From CAYUVH01 sp964448135 (GTDB lineage: Bacteria; Verrucomicrobiota; Verrucomicrobiia; Limisphaerales; UBA8199), in assembly GCA_964448135.1 (NCBI GenBank), contig CAYUVH010000039.1:124001-188000 (forward strand): a DNA stretch of 64,000 nucleotides. Direction: 5' to 3'. A program made the position numbers and the translations under genes. Positions 58,067 to 64,000 of the stretch are shown here, piece by piece (within the stretch, counting starts at the first letter, position 1; every line of letters starts with the position of its first letter). The notes beneath the pieces were generated by a model. That model did no database searches and was not told the DNA's origin. It was given only the letters and a program-made list of their open reading frames with translations.

Positions 58067-59998
58067 CTATAGCTTCAGCGGAATCTTGAGTCCGACCGTG
58101 ATCTCAAACGTGAACGTGCCCGGCGGCTCATCCTGGCTGATCACGCCGCTGAATTTCGTCACTTCCGGATCGGGATCGATCATCGGACTATTCTTCAACT
58201 CCTGCAAAACCGCATACGCCGTGTCCTTGTTCGCCTCGGCGCTAACCTTGCTCTGGCTCACTCCCCGGAACTGGAGGCGCACAGTCGCAAGCTCATTCGT
58301 GCTATTGGTCTTCGGCCGTCGGGATATTCCGCCCGCCGCCGCCGCGTCGGCGACCGGTGGCTGGCTGCCGTCCGATGGCGTAGCCGGGGTGATTCCTACG
58401 GGCGCTCCGCCATCAGCCGGAGGTGGGGGAGGCATCGGCGGCCTTTCACGATAGCGCGGATCCAACATTTGGCGTTCGGCTTGCGATGGGCCCCCGCTCG
58501 GCTGTCCGTTGGCATCCATCTCCCCTTCCCTCGCCGTGCTCGACGTGAACTTCTCGATCCAGATCCCCGTGTCCGCCTGCAATTTGCTGCGCGTCAGCCC
58601 TTCGGCCCGGATCATGACTTGCCGCAACTCCGCAAAGAAATCGGCCCAGAAATACCGCTGCTCCATCCAGGAGACGATTTGCGCCATCTCCCCGGTCGCC
58701 TTTTTCTGGTCAGCCAGCACCTTCTTGAACTTCTCCCGTTTTTCCTGGTCCGGCACGACGATCCGGTGCGTGTCCTCCAGCAACGTTTCCTTGACGCTGG
58801 CGAGCTTGGCAAACAACCACCCCATCGCCGCCACCACGAGCACCAGACTGAATACCGTCGCAATGAAATACGGCTTCTTCTGATTGAAACTCTGCCAGCG
58901 CAACGTGCTTTCCGGCATCAGGTTCAGTTCCACCGGGCAATGCGCCAGGTTGCGCAACCCCAACCCCACCACCTCACCCATCGAGTGCGCCACCCGCTGC
59001 AAATCCTCCAGGTTGATGGCCGGGTCGATCGCGACGTTGCGCAGCGGGTTGAAATATTCCACCGGCACATTCAGCTTCTCCGCAAAGAACTGCGCCGTGT
59101 ACGGCATGACCGATGCCCCACCCGACAGGAACAACCGCTGGGGTGCCGAACCGCCCTGCTGCCCCCGGTAGAACTGCATCGTCTGGTTCACCTGGATGTG
59201 CAGCCGCGTCATGAACTGGCGCGCAATCTTCGAGATCGCCGCCTGGTCCGGATTCTCCGGCTCCTCATAGGCGCCGCCCAGGCTGACAAACCCCTCTTCA
59301 ATCTTCGTCTTCTCCGCGACGTCGAATTTCTTCTTCGACTCGTTCGCAAAATCCTGCGTGATGGAATTGGCGCCCAGGTTGATGCTGCGGGAGAACATCT
59401 TGCCCTTCTCGAAGAAAAGCAGGTTGCTGGTCTTGGCGCCGATGTCCAACAGCATCGTGCAATCTTCCAGCTCGCCGTAATTGTAACGGAAGGCGTTGCA
59501 CAGCGCCGCCGGCGAAACGTCCGTCAGCTCCAGTCGCAGGTTCGCCGACTCGGTCGCCTTGAACAATCCTTCAACCACGTCCGCCTTGATCGCCACCAGC
59601 AGCACTTCCAACTCGCCGCTGCCCGCCGAACCCAAAATCTGGTAATCCCAAACCACTTCATCGAGCGGGAACGGCACATTCGACTTCGCCTCGTACTCGA
59701 TGATCTGGCCCACCTTGCCCGCGTCCACCGGCGGGAGCTTTACGAACTTGGAAAAAACATGGAAGCCCGGGGCGCAGACGTTGGTCTCTCGGGCTTTGAT
59801 CCCCTTCTCCGCAATGAGATCCTTCAACGCCTTCTGAATCACCGCCTCGCGTGAACTGTCCTGCGCGCCCTCGGAACCGAGCGGTTTGAAACCGTACTGC
59901 TTGAGCCGCAGTCCTCCCGTCTCGTTGACTTCAAACTCCGCGAGTTTCAGGGTGCCCGCACCGAAGTCAACGGCAAGAAATGATTTCACATTTAACAT
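58067..59998 (-). CDS. PilM-PilN fusion, pilus/secretin platform protein
   Basis: 643 residues. Residues 1-355 are a PilM actin-like ATPase (F-L-A-V-D-F-G-A-G-T-L-K-L at the phosphate-1 loop, L-L-D-I-G-A-K-T-S-N-L-L at phosphate-2, L-F-L-S-G-G-A-S at the adenosine motif). About 357-378 holds the P-V-E-L-N-L-M-P-E segment that PilN proteins use to bind PilM. A membrane helix lies at about 380-402, then a coiled coil and a PilN-like periplasmic domain interrupted by a Pro-rich stretch (about 505-540). PilM and PilN are usually separate proteins, so the fusion is notable. It is first in the long minus-strand run; the 438 bases upstream must hold its promoter. Confidence 0.85.
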   Translation of the reverse strand: MLNVKSFLAVDFGAGTLKLAEFEVNETGGLRLKQYGFKPLGSEGAQDSSREAVIQKALKDLIAEKGIKARETNVCAPGFHVFSKFVKLPPVDAGKVGQIIEYEAKSNVPFPLDEVVWDYQILGSAGSGELEVLLVAIKADVVEGLFKATESANLRLELTDVSPAALCNAFRYNYGELEDCTMLLDIGAKTSNLLFFEKGKMFSRSINLGANSITQDFANESKKKFDVAEKTKIEEGFVSLGGAYEEPENPDQAAISKIARQFMTRLHIQVNQTMQFYRGQQGGSAPQRLFLSGGASVMPYTAQFFAEKLNVPVEYFNPLRNVAIDPAINLEDLQRVAHSMGEVVGLGLRNLAHCPVELNLMPESTLRWQSFNQKKPYFIATVFSLVLVVAAMGWLFAKLASVKETLLEDTHRIVVPDQEKREKFKKVLADQKKATGEMAQIVSWMEQRYFWADFFAELRQVMIRAEGLTRSKLQADTGIWIEKFTSSTAREGEMDANGQPSGGPSQAERQMLDPRYRERPPMPPPPPADGGAPVGITPATPSDGSQPPVADAAAAGGISRRPKTNSTNELATVRLQFRGVSQSKVSAEANKDTAYAVLQELKNSPMIDPDPEVTKFSGVISQDEPPGTFTFEITVGLKIPLKL

Positions 59999-60106
59999 TT
60001 GTATGACCGTGCCACCCGCGCGCGTTGCTTATCACTGTCGCCAAATTCACAACGTGCCGTAAGTGTTTTAACCGGCTACGGGGTCAAACTAAAAGGAAAC
60101 TAACTC

Positions 60107-60229
60107 ATGTGGAAAGCGAAAAAAGTGGTTTTTGGTTTTTCGGCCCAAGGATTTTCCTTGCAAAGGATTCCTTGTGAGTACGGATGCCCAAGGAACCTTC
60201 CTAATCCATTACCGCACCCCGCAGTTTGA
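60107..60229 (+). CDS. possible 40-residue small protein
   Basis: ATG at 60107 with AAAGGA nine bases upstream, a better ribosome site than most genes here. The product begins M-W-K-A-K-K-V-V-F and ends P-H-P-A-V with three Cys/Pro-rich turns. It has no recognised family, and part of it reads the AAGG..CCTT palindromes. It could equally be chance. Confidence 0.15.
   Translation: MWKAKKVVFGFSAQGFSLQRIPCEYGCPRNLPNPLPHPAV
60147..60199. repeat. three AAGG..CCTT palindromes
   Basis: AAGGATTTTCCTT at 60147-60159, AAGGATTCCTT at 60163-60173 and AAGGAACCTT at 60190-60199. Similar half-sites at changing spacing may be a decayed repeat or a multi-site operator in the divergent promoter region. Confidence 0.35.
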
Positions 60230-60400
60230 ATCTCGGTTTGTCCCTCAAATTTGGCTCGGTTAGTCTGAAGCTTCCCTGGAGTTTGGTGTTTGAAGTTTAT
60301 CTGGTGCTTGATTCTTGGTCCTTGGAGTTTCCTCGTTATTGGCCCCACCGTACCCAGCCCCAAATGATTTCTAAAAAAACTTCTTGCACTCTGCGTCCTA

Positions 60401-60423
60401 CTGTACTAATTGTATTAATACAG
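60401..60423. promoter_or_regulatory. palindromic operator candidate for the GntR/YtrA-type regulator
   Basis: A 23-base imperfect palindrome with arms CTGTACTAAT and ATTAATACAG (one mismatched pair). It ends 13 bases before the GTG start and lies just downstream of a TTGCAC -35-like box at 60384-60389. GntR/YtrA-type regulators commonly bind such dyads over their own promoter, so autorepression is likely. Confidence 0.55.
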
Positions 60424-60436
60424 TTCGAAAACGACA

Positions 60437-60844
60437 GTGAGTTTCACCATCAACATCACGACCGGTTCCGACAGCCCGATCTATAAACAGATCACGGATC
60501 AAGTCCGCCTCGCGGTCGCTTCCGGCCGTCTCGCCATCGGTGATCAACTCCCCAGCATCCGCGCCCTCGCCGAGGATCTGGTCATCAATCCCAACACCGT
60601 CGCCCGCGCCTATACTGACCTCACCCGTGAGGGCGTAATCGAATCCCGCCCGGGCCGCGGCGTTTTCATAACGAAAAAGCGCAAAGTCTTTACCCGGGAG
60701 GAAGGGTGGCGCCGGCTGGAACCGCTGCTGGACGGGATCATCGGGGAAGCCCTGGCCATGGACTTCTCCCGCGAGGAACTGCGCGAGGCGCTGCGCAAAA
60801 AACTCGAACAGTGGCGGCCCGCCAAAGGAGCAGACCATGAGTGA
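60437..60844 (+). CDS. GntR-family transcriptional regulator, YtrA subgroup
   Basis: 135 residues from a GTG start. It has the winged-helix N-terminal domain (P-I-Y-K-Q-I-T-D-Q-V-R at about 12-22, L-P-S-I-R-A-L-A-E-D-L-V-I-N-P-N-T-V-A-R-A-Y at 37-58, then G-R-G-V-F-I-T) and only a short helical C-terminal part, as in the YtrA subgroup, which has no large effector domain. Members are typically encoded with an ABC exporter and repress it. Here the ABC ATPase gene overlaps the stop by 8 bases. The extremely short leader places the operator at the start site. Confidence 0.93.
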   Translation: MSFTINITTGSDSPIYKQITDQVRLAVASGRLAIGDQLPSIRALAEDLVINPNTVARAYTDLTREGVIESRPGRGVFITKKRKVFTREEGWRRLEPLLDGIIGEALAMDFSREELREALRKKLEQWRPAKGADHE

Positions 60845-61787
60845 AAAGCTGGTAATCGAAACCCGCGGCCTGACGCGGTATTTCGGCGCCAAACGCGCCG
60901 TCTACGACCTCAACCTGCAGGTCCCGCGCGGCTGCGTGTACGGTTTCCTGGGCCGCAACGGCTCGGGCAAAACCACGGCGATTCGCATGTTGCTCGGGCT
61001 CCTGCCGCCCACGCGCGGCGAAGGTCGCATCCTCGGTTACGATATCCGTTCCCTGCCCCCCGAAGCCCGGACCCGGATCGGCTATCTGACCGAGGAGCAC
61101 CAGCTTTACCCCTGGATGACCGTCCGCCAATGTGGGGAATTTCAATCCGCCTTTTATCCGCACTGGAGCAACAAAATCTTCCAGGGCGTCATCGGTCATT
61201 TCAACCTGGGCGACGACGCCCGCGTCAAGGAACTCTCCCGTGGCGAACGCGCCGGCCTCGCCCTTGCCCTGACGCTTGCGACCGAACCCGAACTCCTCAT
61301 CCTCGACGACCCCGCCCTCGGCCTCGACCCCGTGGCGCGCCGCTCGCTCGTCGAGTCCATGATCTATCTCACCCGCCGCGCCGACCGGACCATTTTCTTT
61401 TCCTCGCACGATCTCGCGGACGTCGAACGGGTCGCCGACTACATCGCCGTGCTTGACCGGAGTGTGCTGCGCGCCAGTTGCTCCGTCGAAAAATTCCGCG
61501 AAAGCGTCCGCCAGGTTCGCCTCGGCTTTCCCGGCACGCCCCCGGTCCTGCCTCCAATTCCCGGCGTGCTCCAGGCCGTGCGCTCCGCCGGCGAACTGCG
61601 CGTCACTTGCGCCCGTTACGACGCCGCGACCGAGCAGGCCTTGCGCGCCCTGGCTCCGACCACCCTGGAGACTGTCCCGCTGAGCCTCGAGGACGCCTGC
61701 ATCAGCTATCTCGGCGAGCGCGGCGAAAAATCCTTCATCCTCTCCGAAACCGAAGCGCCGGCCAAAGTGGAGACCGCCAAATCCTGA
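60837..61787 (+). CDS. ABC transporter ATP-binding protein with Asp at the catalytic Glu position
   Basis: 316 residues: Walker A G-R-N-G-S-G-K-T-T near 40-48, a signature L-S-R-G-E-R that differs from L-S-G-G-Q, Walker B L-L-I-L-D157-D158-P, D-loop G-L-D-P, and the switch His in S-S-H-D. In most ABC ATPases residue 158 would be Glu, so hydrolysis may be slow. The C-terminal 90 residues are the accessory region seen in YtrB/EcsA-type ATPases. It is coupled to the regulator (8-base overlap) and ends 3 bases before the permease gene. The substrate is unknown; this operon type often answers cell-envelope stress or peptide antibiotics. Confidence 0.9.
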   Translation: MSEKLVIETRGLTRYFGAKRAVYDLNLQVPRGCVYGFLGRNGSGKTTAIRMLLGLLPPTRGEGRILGYDIRSLPPEARTRIGYLTEEHQLYPWMTVRQCGEFQSAFYPHWSNKIFQGVIGHFNLGDDARVKELSRGERAGLALALTLATEPELLILDDPALGLDPVARRSLVESMIYLTRRADRTIFFSSHDLADVERVADYIAVLDRSVLRASCSVEKFRESVRQVRLGFPGTPPVLPPIPGVLQAVRSAGELRVTCARYDAATEQALRALAPTTLETVPLSLEDACISYLGERGEKSFILSETEAPAKVETAKS

Positions 61788-61790
61788 CCC

Positions 61791-63797
61791 ATGAAAACCA
61801 TCATTCGCAAGGAGCTCCGCGAACTCTCCAAACTCGGCGTCCTGGGCCTGATCATCCTGGCGTTCATCCTCACCCTGGCCGCCCATAATTACAGCGTCAC
61901 CGAGAGTTCGCTCGCGCGCGCATCCACCAACGTCTGGGATTACTACCAAAAGCTGCAACCGCTGCTGGCGCCCGGGTTTCACCTGCAAATCGGCTGTTTT
62001 TGCGCGTTGCTCGGAGCCGTCCTCGGATTCCTGCAAATTTTTGCGGAACGCCATCGCGACCTGTGGGCCTTCCTCATTCATCGCCCGGTCACCCGCTCGG
62101 CCATTTTTTCCGCCAAAGTCATCGCCGGCCTCGGCCTCTACTTCGCGGTCGCCGGCCTTCCCCTGCTCTGTTTCGTCCTCTGGGCACACGCCCCCGGCAA
62201 CGTCGCCGCTCCCTTCGAATGGTCCATGACCCTGCCGCTGCTGATCTATTTGTTGTTCGGGGCTGGTTTTTATTTCGCGGGCATGCTCACCGCCGTTCGC
62301 CAGGCCCGCTGGTATGGCAGCCGCACTTTTGGATTCGGTCTCGCCGCCCTCCTCGTGCCCGTGGCTTTCACGGACCTGGCCTTCTGGCTGGTGTTGCTAA
62401 TTATTGTCATTGGCCTGGCAATTCTTGCCTTCTCCGCGTGGGGCTCCTTCCAAAGTCATGGTTACTATAGCCATCAGCCGTTGCCCGGCCGACTCGCCCT
62501 TACGCTTACCCTACTGCCCGGCAGCATGATGGTCATCGCTGCCGTTGCCATCCTCATCGGCGCCCTCTTCGGCACTTCCGGCTTCTCGTACTCCCGTTAT
62601 GTCGTGACCCACGACGGCAAAGTCTGGCTGGTCACCTACAGTGCGGACTCCGATCCCACAATCAAAGACCTCGCCGGCAAACCGGTCCTCGACGAAAAAA
62701 CGGGCCAGCCCATGAAGATGAGTGACTTCCAGAAAATGATCGCGCCCAGCTACCATATGACGGCTCAATTTGGCGCGCCCGGCCCCCTGCGAAGCTGGCG
62801 GCACGACAGCTCCGAATTCTTTCAATTCTGGAGCGCCTCGGCGGACACCCTTTGGTTCTATTGGAACACCACCGGGCGCCTCGCCGCCTACGATCTGAAA
62901 AGCCGCCGGTTTCTCGGCTCGCTTGGGCCCCAGGGTTTTCAACCGGATCGCGTCCAGGCCCCGGACCGCTTCGATCCGCCCGAGGAATACAGTCCCTGGA
63001 ACCAAACTCATGTCCTCTACACTTCCAACACCGTTTATTGGGTGAACCCGGAAGAACGCGCCGCGGTTCCCATCTTCAACGCGCCCGCCGGCGACAGCGT
63101 CGGCGCCGCGCGCCAGAGCCAGAACGTCCCGCTGCCCAACGCCCTGGTAGCCACCCGCAATTACATTCATCTCCTCACCGCCAAAGGCGATCCCATCTGG
63201 AAAACTCCCTACACCCCGGCCTTCCCCAAATACGACCAGATTGAAACCTACTTCCTCGGGCTGACAAACCGCTACGCCCTGATTTTTGCGCCGGCGAATG
63301 CATTACCCTACAAGAAACTGCCCAGCGAATTCCTGCTCCTGGCCGGTGAAGGCACCAGCATCACCCGCACCGAGTTGCCCCACATCGAGCAGGTTCAGGT
63401 GCACGACCTCCAGGAGAAACTGCTCTGCTTCGCGGCGCCTCCGGCTTTCCTCGCTTTCCTCCGCTTCGGCGAATCAGATCCGAGCGATCGCCTGCCGATG
63501 AGCTTGATTGGGGCCGCAATGGCCATCGGCGTCAGCTGCTGCCTCGTGGCTATCTGGCTCGCCCGCCGGTACGCGTTCAGCTCGACCGCTCAGATCGGCT
63601 GGACCATTCTCATCCTCCTGACCGGCCTGCCCGGGCTGCTCACCTTCCTTGCGGTCCAGGAATGGCCCGCCCTTGAGCCCTGCCCTTCCTGCGGCAAGCG
63701 CCGGCTCGTGACGCAGGCCCAATGCGAGCACTGCGCCGCTCCCTTCTCTCCCGCGGAGAAAATCGGCATTGAAATCTTCGAGCCCCTGCCGAATTGA
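61791..63797 (+). CDS. ABC-2-type permease with large non-membrane domain and C-terminal zinc ribbon
   Basis: 668 residues. The N-terminal part (about 1-265) has six hydrophobic helices (about 17-33, 60-85, 105-130, 140-160, 180-215, 235-260) and opens I-I-R-K-E-L-R-E-L like other ABC-2 permeases. Residues about 270-555 are hydrophilic beta sequence with repeated W-x-x-T, T-R-N-Y-I-H-L and Y-W-V-N-P-E elements, possibly a propeller. Two more helices follow (about 570-590 and 600-622), then a zinc-ribbon C-P-S-C-G-K-R ... C-E-H-C-A near 632-655, presumably cytosolic. It pairs with the ATPase just upstream. The large domain and zinc ribbon are unusual for an exporter permease; the substrate is unknown. 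Confidence 0.82.
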   Translation: MKTIIRKELRELSKLGVLGLIILAFILTLAAHNYSVTESSLARASTNVWDYYQKLQPLLAPGFHLQIGCFCALLGAVLGFLQIFAERHRDLWAFLIHRPVTRSAIFSAKVIAGLGLYFAVAGLPLLCFVLWAHAPGNVAAPFEWSMTLPLLIYLLFGAGFYFAGMLTAVRQARWYGSRTFGFGLAALLVPVAFTDLAFWLVLLIIVIGLAILAFSAWGSFQSHGYYSHQPLPGRLALTLTLLPGSMMVIAAVAILIGALFGTSGFSYSRYVVTHDGKVWLVTYSADSDPTIKDLAGKPVLDEKTGQPMKMSDFQKMIAPSYHMTAQFGAPGPLRSWRHDSSEFFQFWSASADTLWFYWNTTGRLAAYDLKSRRFLGSLGPQGFQPDRVQAPDRFDPPEEYSPWNQTHVLYTSNTVYWVNPEERAAVPIFNAPAGDSVGAARQSQNVPLPNALVATRNYIHLLTAKGDPIWKTPYTPAFPKYDQIETYFLGLTNRYALIFAPANALPYKKLPSEFLLLAGEGTSITRTELPHIEQVQVHDLQEKLLCFAAPPAFLAFLRFGESDPSDRLPMSLIGAAMAIGVSCCLVAIWLARRYAFSSTAQIGWTILILLTGLPGLLTFLAVQEWPALEPCPSCGKRRLVTQAQCEHCAAPFSPAEKIGIEIFEPLPN

Positions 63798-64000
63798 GTT
63801 CAGCTGCGTTAAAACGCGTTATGCCAGGTTAAGACTTCCTTCCCGAGAGCACCGCGGCCTAGGTTTAATTGCCCGGAGCTCTCTGCTCTCCTGCGCCCAG
63901 TAATAGCAAAGGCAGTTGGGTTTGCAAGTTCCGGTGGAGAAAAATCCGGGATTCGGAGGAGGATTATTTTCGAACTTTGCTGCGGACAAGAAAGTCCGCG
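63798..64000. other. 203-base 3' region to the window edge
   Basis: No gene is supported. A small stem GCGTT-aa-AACGC lies near 63809-63820, soon after the permease stop, without a T-run. GCGGAC-aagaaa-GTCCGC at 63982-63999 is a perfect 6-base stem at the edge whose role cannot be judged. Confidence 0.4.

Larger units (their letters stand above)
59999..60436. other. 438-base divergent intergenic region between the pilM-like and gntR-like genes
   Basis: It should contain both divergent promoters. The right end holds the palindromic operator at 60401-60423. The middle has three AAGG..CCTT palindromes (60147-60199) and a possible 40-residue frame. 60280-60334 is a T/G-rich stretch of short GTTTGGTG/CTTGGTCCTTGG words resembling 19181-19230. 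No convincing -10/-35 pair was found for the pilM-like gene. Confidence 0.5.

Noticed and set aside
60100..60486. Frames of 86-87 codons on both strands in the pilM-gntR gap
   Set aside because: They read through the T/G-rich spacer and the operator, with no domain or start context.

Overview
The window reads as chromosome of a Verrucomicrobium, most likely of the Pedosphaera/Limisphaerales type. This is inferred from three things: very large Asn/Thr/Gly-rich secreted proteins built from DUF11, Calx-beta, proprotein-convertase P-domain, delta-60 and propeller repeats; a pilus-like locus in the same order as the Amuc_1098-1101 cluster of Akkermansia; and high GC content with few Shine-Dalgarno sites. 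No tRNA, rRNA, CRISPR array, transposase or phage gene was seen.

Layout. 1-3539 (minus): a respiratory complex I operon led by an 89-residue unknown protein, then nuoA, B, C, D and, unusually, nuoI directly after nuoD (cut by the window edge). 3629-5408: mnmA (tRNA thiolation) converging on a PPP-type phosphoesterase. 5586-11957: a 2123-residue secreted beta-helix/DUF11/Calx-beta/16-repeat propeller protein. 12155-12301: a REPIN-like inverted repeat. 12433-15062: a BlaI-type repressor with an operator-like dyad in its promoter, translationally coupled to an M56 (BlaR1-like) membrane protease fused to a Wzz/GNVR-like coiled-coil domain. 15205-19099: a housekeeping block of prs, rplY (L25/Ctc), pth, rpsF, ssb and rplI. 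19285-20844: a POT-type transporter. 21217-23280: a receiver/GAF/PAS histidine kinase. 23312-25004 (minus): two small membrane coiled-coil proteins and a TPR protein. 25316-27832: LolC/E and LolD lipoprotein export genes and a TPMT-like methyltransferase, converging with coaE.

27807-59998 is an almost gap-free minus-strand run. In transcription order it encodes a PilM-PilN fusion, an Amuc_1100-like protein, an Amuc_1099-like protein, a secretin split into two polypeptides, five secreted proteins of 632, 753, 1148, 3324 and 2220 residues, and finally coaE. The simplest reading is an envelope assembly or secretion machine followed by surface proteins that it may export or anchor; this is a hypothesis from gene order. 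The most unusual item is the secretin. Its N-terminal half ends in a peptidase-S74 (phage tail-spike type) intramolecular chaperone domain, while the rest of the secretin domain is a separate gene with its own signal peptide and Shine-Dalgarno site. Four of the five downstream proteins, plus the one at 5586-11957, end in a similar 55-75 residue C-terminal module, a candidate sorting or anchoring signal.

60437-63797 (plus) is a GntR/YtrA-type regulator with a palindromic operator, an ABC ATPase with an Asp in place of the catalytic Glu, and a permease with a large extra domain and a C-terminal zinc ribbon. Start codons were set by signal peptides, overlaps or family alignment where the longest reading frame looked over-extended. 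All family names come from motifs recognised by eye; no database search was run.
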